Shown here piece by piece: positions 22,479-29,758 of a stretch of 32,034 nucleotides of DNA. A program made the position numbers and the translations under genes. Each line of letters begins with the position of its first letter. The first letter of the stretch is position 1. The notes under the pieces are model-generated. The model was given only the letters and a program-made list of their open reading frames with translations. It was not told the origin of the DNA and did no database searches. This DNA is from JBNKDD01 sp050288085 (GTDB taxonomy: Bacteria > Chloroflexota > Anaerolineae > Aggregatilineales > UBA3940): positions 1 to 32,034 of the forward strand of contig JBNKDD010000033.1 of assembly GCA_050288085.1 (NCBI GenBank), read 5' to 3'.

Positions 22479-23300
22479 ATGCCCCAACCCTTTGATCCCG
22501 AATTCGATGATTGCACCTGGACAGATGCCTGGATGCACCTGCCGGTCATTCAGGTTGTGCCGGGTGCTTACGATTCTTTTGTGGTCAAAAGCTGGCGCAT
22601 CGACCAGGCAGATGTTTGTGGCCGGGCGATCCGCTTCTCCGATCCGATGGAGGTGCGCGGACTGATTACATCCGATGGCAAGTTGTGGATGTCAGATGTC
22701 CCGCAGGAACGCCTGATGATGTTCAATAATGCCCGGCTCTCAGAGGGTAACGTCTTGGTTGGCGGGCTGGGTGTGGGCCTTTATCCGCAGTATGCCATCC
22801 TGCATGGCGTGAAAAACTTGCTGATTGTTGAGCAGTCACAAGCTATCAAACAAGTTGTTGAGCCGGTGGTTCGTATCGCGGCAGATGCCCACAACGTCGA
22901 TCTGAAGGTGCAGATCGGCACGATAGAAGAAATACTGAAAGTACCGGCCCAGCCCCAATACGATACGATCTTCCTGGATACCTGGGATACGCTCGACGCG
23001 GCGCACCTGCCAACCATCAACTACCTGCGTGACCTGGCAATCCAGCATCTCCGGCCCGGCGGACGGGTGCTGCTGTGGGGCTACCGGTGGATGATCCAGT
23101 TGTTTGAGCAAGCCTGCCAGCAGTTACTCAGCTTACCACCTGAAACCCGACAGGACCAACTGGACGGATCACGTTCCGATGCCCGGACCCTATTACAACC
23201 TATCCTGGCGCATTTTGATAATCAGGTCATCGAAGATTGGGAAGCGGCGTTAACATGGTGCCAGGATTATGCCGTGCGAATGACGACAGAGGAGACTTAG
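22479..23300 (+). CDS. spermidine synthase-like SAM-binding fold protein
   Basis: A 273-residue protein. After about 90 residues there is a Rossmann methyltransferase core: motif I VLVGGLGVGLYPQYA, the acidic end of strand 2 in LLIVEQSQAIKQVVEPVV, LKVQIGTIEEIL and the motif IV-like YDTIFLDTWDT, then LRPGGRVLLWGY. The layout is like that of polyamine aminopropyltransferases, with an N-terminal beta region (RFSDPMEVRGLITSDGKLWMSD), but the usual proton-acceptor motif is not clear. The substrate is unknown. ATG at 22479 is preferred to TTG at 22467, which lies inside a hairpin. It overlaps closely with the D-aminoacyl-tRNA deacylase gene, so the two form an operon. Confidence 0.7.
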   Translation: MPQPFDPEFDDCTWTDAWMHLPVIQVVPGAYDSFVVKSWRIDQADVCGRAIRFSDPMEVRGLITSDGKLWMSDVPQERLMMFNNARLSEGNVLVGGLGVGLYPQYAILHGVKNLLIVEQSQAIKQVVEPVVRIAADAHNVDLKVQIGTIEEILKVPAQPQYDTIFLDTWDTLDAAHLPTINYLRDLAIQHLRPGGRVLLWGYRWMIQLFEQACQQLLSLPPETRQDQLDGSRSDARTLLQPILAHFDNQVIEDWEAALTWCQDYAVRMTTEET

Positions 23301-23305
23301 CAGCC

Positions 23306-23746
23306 ATGCGTGTATTGTTGCAGCGTGTATCAAAGGCATCCGTCACGGTTGACGAGCAGATCGTCGGCGCGATTGAACAGGGCTTTGTGATCCTGGCCGG
23401 GGTCGGTCACGGCGATGGCGACGAGCAGGCCCAATGGCTCGCCCAAAAGATTGCCGGACTGCGTGTCTTTGAGGATGCCGAAGGGAAATTTAACCTTTCG
23501 CTGCAAGACGTCGGTGGGGCTGCTTTGGTCGTCTCCCAGTTTACCCTGTATGCCGATGCCCGAAAGGGCCGCCGACCCTCATTCATCCAGGCCGCCGACC
23601 CGGAGATCGCCGAGCCACTGGTCAGGCGCTTTGCTGAATTCTTGACCGCCGAAGGCATCCACGTCGAGATGGGGGTGTTCGGTGCCCATATGCAGGTGGA
23701 AATTCACAACGACGGGCCGGTAACAATCTGGTTGGAAAGAGAATAA
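23306..23746 (+). CDS. dtd: D-aminoacyl-tRNA deacylase
   Basis: A 146-residue housekeeping enzyme that removes D-amino acids (and glycine from tRNA-Ala) wrongly loaded on tRNA. The family opening MRVLLQRVSKASVTVD, the active-site SQFTLYAD and the C-terminal cis Gly-Pro motif NDGPVTIWLE are all intact. ATG at 23306 lies five bases after the upstream stop; GAGGAG sits in the end of that gene. Normal length for the family. Confidence 0.97.
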   Translation: MRVLLQRVSKASVTVDEQIVGAIEQGFVILAGVGHGDGDEQAQWLAQKIAGLRVFEDAEGKFNLSLQDVGGAALVVSQFTLYADARKGRRPSFIQAADPEIAEPLVRRFAEFLTAEGIHVEMGVFGAHMQVEIHNDGPVTIWLERE

Positions 23747-23754
23747 TTGCCGGT

Positions 23755-23780
23755 GGGGCAAAGAACATCTTTGCCCCGTT
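23755..23780. terminator. bidirectional terminator after dtd
   Basis: GGGGCAAAGA - ACA - TCTTTGCCCC is a perfect 10-bp stem with a short loop, followed by GTTT. It ends next to the stop codon of the convergent membrane-protein gene. Confidence 0.75.
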
Positions 23781-24871
23781 TAAGTCTCATCCTCTTCGTC
23801 AGATTTTTCGACATCGAACAGGTTAATTGGTCGGAAGCCGGTCAGCGGTTGACCGCCGCCAGCGGGTGGCTTTTCGCGACCTTCTCTGGCTGCTGCGTCT
23901 GAATCTGTCTGCGGTGCAGCTCTCGGCGCAGGTGGAGGCGTTGGTGGGGCAGCAGGCGCGGGTGGCGAAGCCGGTTGTGGTGGAGCCGGAGGAGTCGGTT
24001 GTTGTGATGATTGCTGGGATTGTTGTGCTGGTTGTGTTTGGGATGCAGCCTGTGCAGCAGGTGGGCTGGCAACCTTAGCCTGCTGGTAGATCAGATAACT
24101 CCCCGCTGCTAATGCCACTACCGCCCAACTTGCCAGGGATGGCAGCCAGTATGCCACAATCGCCGCCCCGATATATCCGATAGCAATCCACAGACTCCAA
24201 TCCAATCGCCGGTTGGTGATCCAGATGGCGAGAGATACGACCGCCAGGGTTGCATTAAGGATGATGAAGAAACCGGTGTTTCCGGCTGGCCGCACAATCG
24301 TAAAATAGATCAATACCCCTGCCCCAACCAGGCTCAAGACACCTGCCGGGAGCAAGGCCCAGGTCAACTGCCGGTTCGATAAATAAACCAACCAGAATGG
24401 CAGCGCCACACCCAATAGCGCAAAAGCCCCAACGACCTCTTTAGAATCGATGAAGATCGTTACGGACAGCAGGCCACCCAACGCGATCAGGGCATAGCTC
24501 AGGATAATCGCCCACCACCGCTTGCGGTCAAGCAGGTAAACCGCGCCGAAGGGAATCGCTATCTCGGCTAAGGCTGTGATCAAGATGATTTGCGAGTAGG
24601 CTGGCTCCAGGAATAACACCATCAACCAGATCGCCAGGGCAACGAATACCCAGGCAACGACCAACGCCCACCATTCATCGCGGTTGATCAGCCAGCGTGC
24701 TACAAATGGCAGGGCTAATAGAGCCACCAACCCGGCTACCAGTGGCAGGGTTGGGCCAGTGTAACCCAGCAATCCGGTGCTGGTCACCAATACCAGTGCA
24801 CCGCCGATGATCAGCAGTGCACCTATCACCCATATCAGAAACGAACGGATCGATGTCGATGTGTTTTGCAT
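23780..24871 (-). CDS. multi-helix membrane protein with Trp repeats and Pro/Gln-rich tail
   Basis: A 363-residue protein. The first 265 residues hold about ten hydrophobic helices arranged in a roughly 52-residue repeat; each unit ends one helix, passes a short polar turn (NRDE, DRKR, NRQL, NRRL) and enters the next at a Trp motif (WWAL, WWAI, WALLP, WSLW at residues about 67, 119, 171 and 225). The last 95 residues are a disordered Pro/Gln/Ala tail that ends with FRPINLFDVEKSDEEDET. GGGAG lies before the ATG. No known family is recognised. The next gene upstream, 13 bases away, carries the same repeat in cleaner form, so the pair is probably an operon of related proteins. Confidence 0.78.
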   Translation of the reverse strand: MQNTSTSIRSFLIWVIGALLIIGGALVLVTSTGLLGYTGPTLPLVAGLVALLALPFVARWLINRDEWWALVVAWVFVALAIWLMVLFLEPAYSQIILITALAEIAIPFGAVYLLDRKRWWAIILSYALIALGGLLSVTIFIDSKEVVGAFALLGVALPFWLVYLSNRQLTWALLPAGVLSLVGAGVLIYFTIVRPAGNTGFFIILNATLAVVSLAIWITNRRLDWSLWIAIGYIGAAIVAYWLPSLASWAVVALAAGSYLIYQQAKVASPPAAQAASQTQPAQQSQQSSQQPTPPAPPQPASPPAPAAPPTPPPAPRAAPQTDSDAAAREGREKPPAGGGQPLTGFRPINLFDVEKSDEEDET

Positions 24872-24884
24872 CGCATATACTCCC

Positions 24885-25547
24885 TTAGACCCTCGGCGGC
24901 TGGCCAGACTCTACCGGGTTATCGTTTGATTGACTACCTCCGACGCGCCGCACCAACAGGTAGATGCCGACGATAATCATCAGCACCGGCACAAAGCGAA
25001 TGAAGCCGACCAGCATGATCCCCAGACCAATTGATGTGAAGATGCCTGCCGGGATCAAGGCCCACCAATAGCCATTATTGCGCACATATACGTAGAAGAA
25101 TGGCAGTGCCAGCAGGAACATAATGAGAGGTGCAATAAACCGTCCATCAAAAACGACACCGACAAAGACAATGAGCCCTGCTGCAAATAAAGTATAAGCC
25201 GGGATCAAGGCCCACCAGTAGTCATTATTGCGCAGATAGAGATAAAAGAAAGGTAAACCCAGCATCATTGGAAGCAGCATCCCCAGTAATTCCGGGAAGA
25301 TCGAGCCAATCGAAAAAGCTGCGGCTAACGCCCACATAACATAAGTTGGGATAAGTGCCCACCATCTCTCGTGGTTGTCTGCATAGATGATGAAAAACGT
25401 CAGGCCGATTCCGCCTAAAATAACTGCCGGGATCAACAAACCGGTGTGGAAGTCGAATAGTCTATTGAGCAGAAACAATCCGCCCAATGCGATAAGGACG
25501 AGACCCCATACCCAATTCTGGCCCCTATTATTGTGTTTTGATTCCAT
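24885..25547 (-). CDS. membrane protein with three WWALIP repeats
   Basis: A 220-residue protein. ATG at 25547 is chosen because GGAGGTGA lies just upstream. The start (NWVWGLVLIALGGLFLLNRLF) resembles the short membrane domain seen at the N-terminus of LiaF-type proteins (DUF5668-like). Then a unit of 49-50 residues recurs three times: a helix, the Asn-containing turn (ADNHERWWALIP, RNNDYWWALIP, RNNGYWWALIP; Trp pairs at 62, 111 and 161) and a second helix. Two copies are still nearly identical in DNA exactly 150 bases apart, which points to recent duplication. It ends in a short basic/polar tail. Function unknown; possibly envelope-stress sensing by analogy only. Confidence 0.8.
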   Translation of the reverse strand: MESKHNNRGQNWVWGLVLIALGGLFLLNRLFDFHTGLLIPAVILGGIGLTFFIIYADNHERWWALIPTYVMWALAAAFSIGSIFPELLGMLLPMMLGLPFFYLYLRNNDYWWALIPAYTLFAAGLIVFVGVVFDGRFIAPLIMFLLALPFFYVYVRNNGYWWALIPAGIFTSIGLGIMLVGFIRFVPVLMIIVGIYLLVRRVGGSQSNDNPVESGQPPRV

Positions 25548-25669
25548 GGTCACCTCCATCAATAAAGACGCTCATGGCTGCGTCTAAGTTCCTTTTCTAA
25601 GTTGAGTCAAAAACCCAACGCTTAATAAATAGTACGTACAATCAAAGGGGGAGGTTGTACCCTCAACTA

Positions 25670-25697
25670 AAAAACCGCCACTGAATGACGGTTTTTT
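25670..25697 (-). terminator. intrinsic terminator of the MEMO-family gene
   Basis: On the minus strand AAAAACCG-C-CA pairs with TG-A-CGGTTTTT, running into a T-run. The A-rich flank could make it work in both directions. The rest of 25548-25722 holds no gene. Confidence 0.85.
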
Positions 25698-25722
25698 CAT
25701 CTTTGTTTTATTATGGTGGAAT

Positions 25723-26565
25723 TCAGGAGTTTTGGGTAATGACGGCTGCCCCATAACCGACAACCTGTGACGTATCGCCGGTTATATCGCCGGAGGTTCC
25801 ATACCCGACAATGTGTGTTTTGGTTGCCCCCAATGCCCGGGTTGCAACCAGGACGGTCGCAATTGCTGCCCGCCCACAGGCGAACCCTTTGCCCTCATCT
25901 TCGACCCTGACCACCCCGGCAGGATCAAACGCCGCAATTTGATCAAGCACCACCTGATCAAGCATGCTGGCAACTGCCTGTGGATAAAAATGTGAGAGAT
26001 CGCTGCTGGCAACAAATAATGTATTGGAAGCTTTGCCTATGATCTCTGCCAGAAAGCGGCCAAGCGTCTCCGCCGTTTCATAAGATTGATCGCCTAACAT
26101 AAGTGGCACTAACGAAAAAGGTTCAGACAGGGCACGCTGCAAGAAAGGTATTTCAATCTCCAGGGAATGCTCAAGATCATGGCGAACCGGTGTGAGGGAG
26201 ATTCGGCGGTTCAGCGCATCCAGCACGTCATGATCCACCGGGATAACGCCCAGGGGAGTTTCGTATGCCTGGTGTGCTGAAGTCAGAACGGGGGCCGGGG
26301 GATAACGGTGCATTGGGGAGACAATCACCACACGCTCAAAGGCTATATCTTTCACCAACCGGAAGGCACAGGCCGCGATTTGTCCGGAGTATTTATAACC
26401 GGCATGGGGCGCGATCAGGCCGACAATTTTACCCGTTATAGCCGGTGCATCTTCTGCATCAAGTAGCCCATCGACCATTTCGGTCAGGCGATTTGGATTA
26501 CCCGGATACCACTGCCGCCCCGCAATTGGAGAAGGCCGGATATCTTGAAAAGCTTGTTTCATCAT
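25723..26565 (-). CDS. MEMO-family protein (AmmeMemoRadiSam system protein B type)
   Basis: A 280-residue protein related to human MEMO1 and class III extradiol dioxygenases. The family order is clear: PSPIAGRQWYPGN at the start, LIAPHAGYKYSG and VIVSPMHRYP (the two metal histidines), ASSDLSHFYP, and the cysteine in GFACGRAAI. Those histidines and the cysteine are the residues that bind iron or copper in MEMO1. ATG at 26565 begins the conserved domain; AAGGT lies about 10 bases upstream, and an extended -10 element sits 43 bases upstream. Its usual partners, an AMMECR1 protein and a radical SAM enzyme, are not next to it. The exact reaction is not known for this family. Confidence 0.92.
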   Translation of the reverse strand: MMKQAFQDIRPSPIAGRQWYPGNPNRLTEMVDGLLDAEDAPAITGKIVGLIAPHAGYKYSGQIAACAFRLVKDIAFERVVIVSPMHRYPPAPVLTSAHQAYETPLGVIPVDHDVLDALNRRISLTPVRHDLEHSLEIEIPFLQRALSEPFSLVPLMLGDQSYETAETLGRFLAEIIGKASNTLFVASSDLSHFYPQAVASMLDQVVLDQIAAFDPAGVVRVEDEGKGFACGRAAIATVLVATRALGATKTHIVGYGTSGDITGDTSQVVGYGAAVITQNS

Positions 26566-26607
26566 ATCAATATCGACCTTGAAAACTCGTTTATCTTTAT
26601 TATTTGC

Positions 26608-26616
26608 ATTGTACCA
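26608..26616 (-). promoter_or_regulatory. extended -10 promoter of the MEMO-family gene
   Basis: On the minus strand TGG-TACAAT is an extended -10 box, giving a leader of about 36 bases. The -35 position has no clear match. Confidence 0.45.
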
Positions 26617-26642
26617 TAGCGGTGGTAATTTCTGCGGGGCAA

Positions 26643-26674
26643 TAAATAAAATAGGGCGCTTTGTACAGCGCCCC
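26643..26674 (-). terminator. intrinsic terminator of the receiver-protein gene
   Basis: On the minus strand GGGCGCT - 6 bases - AGCGCCC is followed by TATTTTATTT. Confidence 0.85.
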
Positions 26675-26684
26675 ACAGTGTCTT

Positions 26685-27308
26685 TTAGAGGATTTTGGGT
26701 GGGCCAGGAGGGCTAACAGGTCCTCTATCAGGTTTGGTTGCATCAGGCTTGTTGATATCAGGCTTGGAGGAATTAGACTTTGTGTCCGTAGGTGGTTCGG
26801 CAAGTTTGCTAATAGGCTTGTCAAGGGGCTTTTCAAAAGGTCTTTCACCGGGCTTGTCGGTGGCGGACTTTTCTGCTATTCCCTTATTCCTGGCATCTGC
26901 AAGCACCTTATCAAGTACTTTCTTAAAATCGTCAGGCATCGGCAGCGGTTTATCGATCTTCTTGTCCGGTTTAGCCCGGTCAACCTTTTCCGTTTCTTCA
27001 GGGCTTAACCGCCAGGCTGTCATCATGACAATCGGAATATTGGCCGTGACACCGATACTTCGCAGCCGTTCACCGATTTCATAACCCTGGGGGCCGGGCA
27101 TTCGGATATCAAGTAAGGCAAGTTCAGGCAGGGGTTTATCATATGTACCGGCCTGGACTTTATCGAGCCAACTGTAAGCCTGATGCCCATCCTCGAAGAC
27201 GAGAGGCGTGTGGCCCCACATTTTGATCAATGTTGAGACAACCAGCCGGATTGATGGTTCGTCTTCCACCACCAACCATACTTTGTTTGAAGCCTCTTGA
27301 TTCACCAC
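26685..27308 (-). CDS. CheY-like receiver protein with Lys/Pro/Asp-rich tail
   Basis: A 207-residue response regulator without a DNA-binding domain. The receiver (about 8-138) is intact: acidic pair E16/D17 (VVEDEP), phospho-acceptor D67 (LLDIRMP), T97 (MMTAW) and K120 before Pro (IDKPLPM). An unusual insertion near 100-118 (RLSPEETEKVDRAKPDKKID) is charged. The tail (about 145-207) is disordered with repeated KPD, DKP and KPL units, which could bind acidic partners. It starts at GTG with GGAG upstream. No kinase adjoins it; the histidine-less HisKA-like protein 4 kb away is not an obvious donor. Its output is unknown. Confidence 0.85.
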   Translation of the reverse strand: MVNQEASNKVWLVVEDEPSIRLVVSTLIKMWGHTPLVFEDGHQAYSWLDKVQAGTYDKPLPELALLDIRMPGPQGYEIGERLRSIGVTANIPIVMMTAWRLSPEETEKVDRAKPDKKIDKPLPMPDDFKKVLDKVLADARNKGIAEKSATDKPGERPFEKPLDKPISKLAEPPTDTKSNSSKPDINKPDATKPDRGPVSPPGPPKIL

Positions 27309-27421
27309 ACACTCTCCATTGGCATTCTGAGTCAGCGATAGATACTTATGCCACCAGCTTATATGTATTGATAATTATTAAACACTTTTTCATTCGGGCC
27401 GTCAACTGACATGAAAACTCG

Positions 27422-28579
27422 TCAAATCCGCCCGAAGTCAAAATAGAGCAATCCTTCCCACCAGTTATGCAGCCGTGTCCAGCGTACATCCCGCCCGATG
27501 CATCGGAAGTACGGTGGTCGATAAGCCCGGACCAGATCCAGAATCTTGTAACGGGGGAACACCACCGTGCTGACCACCAGGCTGCCGACCTCACCGGGGC
27601 GCATTTCGTGCAGCATTTTTAGCTTGCCATTGACCTCCACCTCGAAGAAGAACAGATCATAGTTGGGTGACCAGGCTTTACGCTCATCCTTCTGCTGCCC
27701 AAACATCCCCTCGGTTGCCCCGTAGATTTCCAGGATTGCGGCCTGTGATCCCCAATTTGCATGCAATGCCGGTGCCCACTTGGTATTGATACCCGGTGCA
27801 CTGCCAAGAGTCATCAGGCGGGCATTCCAGATATCCTTAGGGCGGATGCCGTGATGCTTTTTCAGGTATTTACCGAACTTCAGAAAGACGTTGACCACCC
27901 CACCCAGGATAGTCACATTCTCTTCTTTGGCAGTCTGGTAAGCCAACTCAAACCGCCGGTCCCAGGCCGGGACTTCCTGATCCCCGCCAAGCGCATCGAT
28001 CTCGTCCATAGTGGGCATACTGCGAATCATTGTCTTGCTGCTGACATGGCGGATATAAATACCGGATGAATAGCCTACATCCATCTCTTTATCACCAACC
28101 GTCATGGTGCGCAGCCGAGATGGAAATCCCAGATTCAGATTGACGCCGGTCAGGATATCGAATTGTTTGGTCCGCAGTACATAATTCAAGACGGCGCGGG
28201 AGGCTGCTGGCCGCGATTTAAGATCGTCGGGTGTCATCGGGATTAACTTCGATGTGCCGCGTGCTGTACCGCGTGTCATTGCAATCCCGACCGGTTCCTC
28301 ATATAGAAGTGCCTCCAGATCACCGGTATAGACCTGGTTAAGCAGGGGACGATAATCATCATAGGTTCGAACCGGGAAGGCCCGCTGATAATCTTGAATG
28401 GTGTCGATCTGTGCCGCGCCGTGTGCCTTGCCATCCCTGGTTTGAGCATAACCCTTGAGCAGCCGGTGAAGCACCTGTTCCTGAGCCGAAACTGGATCAT
28501 TGAGTGAGTCGTACCAACCCTGAACCGCCGGTCGGAGGATGGCCTCCATCTGAGCGAGACCTTCGGGTGTTGCTTCCAT
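27422..28579 (-). CDS. GH3-family acyl-adenylate/amidase-like protein, short form
   Basis: A 385-residue protein with the GH3 adenylating signatures: the phosphate-binding TRGTARGTSKLIPMT, EIYGATEGMFG (ATP/AMP pocket) and FPRYKILDLVRAY, which corresponds to the block around the family's conserved Tyr and Asp. Plant GH3 enzymes (about 600 residues) join amino acids to jasmonate or auxin; this one is much shorter and ends soon after the third block, so most of the mobile C-terminal domain is missing. AAGGA lies six bases before the ATG. It stands alone, driven by one side of a symmetric promoter. The substrate is unknown, and the family call rests on three motifs. Confidence 0.8.
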   Translation of the reverse strand: MEATPEGLAQMEAILRPAVQGWYDSLNDPVSAQEQVLHRLLKGYAQTRDGKAHGAAQIDTIQDYQRAFPVRTYDDYRPLLNQVYTGDLEALLYEEPVGIAMTRGTARGTSKLIPMTPDDLKSRPAASRAVLNYVLRTKQFDILTGVNLNLGFPSRLRTMTVGDKEMDVGYSSGIYIRHVSSKTMIRSMPTMDEIDALGGDQEVPAWDRRFELAYQTAKEENVTILGGVVNVFLKFGKYLKKHHGIRPKDIWNARLMTLGSAPGINTKWAPALHANWGSQAAILEIYGATEGMFGQQKDERKAWSPNYDLFFFEVEVNGKLKMLHEMRPGEVGSLVVSTVVFPRYKILDLVRAYRPPYFRCIGRDVRWTRLHNWWEGLLYFDFGRI

Positions 28580-28620
28580 TGAACCATCCTTTACTGTTGT
28601 TGAAGTGCTGTATTCCCGTG

Positions 28621-28650
28621 ATTGTAGGCTGAACCTATCAGCATTACAAT
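28621..28650. promoter_or_regulatory. symmetric face-to-face bidirectional promoter
   Basis: ATTGTA (28621-28626) and TACAAT (28645-28650) are reverse complements. On the plus strand TTGTAG - 17 - TACAAT drives the membrane-protein gene; on the minus strand TTGTAA - 17 - TACAAT drives the GH3 gene. Each strand's -10 overlaps the other's -35. Confidence 0.6.
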
Positions 28651-28656
28651 GTGGGC

Positions 28657-29736
28657 GTGATTCGAATTCAAATGGATGCTGAAGCCATGTCCAAACTCAA
28701 GAAGACCGCCACCATCTGGCCCGCCATCACGCTGATCTGGCTGCCCCTGTTCATTTACTTGCTGACCGCCGGTCGAGGCGGTCTGACCTTGCTTAATTGG
28801 GATGTGTTGACTATTCCCTATGGCTGGCTCAGGTGGGGTGTGATCCTCAGCTGGTTGATGACCGGCCTGGTTAGTATGTTCGTCGTCATGCCAGAATTCC
28901 TTGAAGCTAAAGAGAAACCCGTTCAGGTTGAACCGGTCGAGGACATGCCGCAAGGCAAATCAATAAGCGGTCGCGTTAAGGGAATGGCTGGCAATGTAGC
29001 CGGTGACCTGATCAGCGACGGAATCGGTGAGGCACTTGGCTCGACAGGCAGCGCCGGGGTCAGCATCGCAATTGAAGCCGTGTCAGATGGCTGTTTGGTT
29101 GGTCTGATCCGCACGATGATCGCCCTGTTCACCGGTGCAACAGCGGTATTGGTCACTTATGTGGTCGGGCAGAACAGTCTGAATTTGTTCAGTGTGACGG
29201 TGTTCTTTATTGCCGCTGTAATCGTCGCTTTACAATGGGGCAGCATGTGGGGATTGATCGTATATGTCTACCTGCGCCTGATCATAATCTTTGGCTTGAT
29301 CGCTGCGGGGGTTGGTGCCTTTGGTGGGGCACTTTCCGGCGGCGCGATGGGATCGGTGCTTGGCCCAATCGGCACAGTGCTGGGATCGGTTATCGGCTTT
29401 GTGGTTGGCATTTTCTTAAGCTGGCTGCTCAATCACCTGGGGCAAAATTTCGCCCAGATACTCCGGTTTATCGGGACGCTGTTTGCCACCGGTCTGCTGG
29501 CCGGAGTTGCGATTGGGGCATTGCTGGGCTGGCAGCTGGGTTTGGTGGCGGCAGTGTTGGCGGCGATATTGTCACTCTGCCTGGGGGGAGGAGTCGCCGG
29601 GTTATCGGCGGGCAGCCTGGATTCTCCCCGGTTTATTGGGTTGAGCGTGGTATTCGGCTGGCTAATGATGGGCCTGCTGGGGGTAGCCAACCTGTGGGTG
29701 ATCGTCGCATTGCTATTCGTGCGATTTGGTTCGTAG
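28657..29736 (+). CDS. glycine-rich multi-helix membrane protein, unknown function
   Basis: About 359 residues. Start codon uncertain: GTG at 28657 follows TACAAT by six bases and would be leaderless; GTG 28651, ATG 28675 and ATG 28687 are alternatives, none with a ribosome site. Two helices near the N-terminus are followed by a cytoplasmic-like linker (about 85-145) rich in Gly and Ser, then six or so helices. Residues about 220-260 have the small-xxx-small pattern GGALSGGAMGSVLGPIGTVLG, a glycine zipper that favours tight helix packing or pores. No known family is recognised. It is convergent with coaBC, 22 bases from its stop. Confidence 0.7.
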   Translation: MIRIQMDAEAMSKLKKTATIWPAITLIWLPLFIYLLTAGRGGLTLLNWDVLTIPYGWLRWGVILSWLMTGLVSMFVVMPEFLEAKEKPVQVEPVEDMPQGKSISGRVKGMAGNVAGDLISDGIGEALGSTGSAGVSIAIEAVSDGCLVGLIRTMIALFTGATAVLVTYVVGQNSLNLFSVTVFFIAAVIVALQWGSMWGLIVYVYLRLIIIFGLIAAGVGAFGGALSGGAMGSVLGPIGTVLGSVIGFVVGIFLSWLLNHLGQNFAQILRFIGTLFATGLLAGVAIGALLGWQLGLVAAVLAAILSLCLGGGVAGLSAGSLDSPRFIGLSVVFGWLMMGLLGVANLWVIVALLFVRFGS

Positions 29737-29758
29737 GGACGAACGGCATGCTGCGTTC

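Noticed and set aside
26695..27084. 129-codon plus-strand frame opposite the receiver gene
   Set aside because: Its Ser/Gly/Leu repetition mirrors the Lys/Pro/Asp tail; the receiver motifs are decisive for the minus strand.
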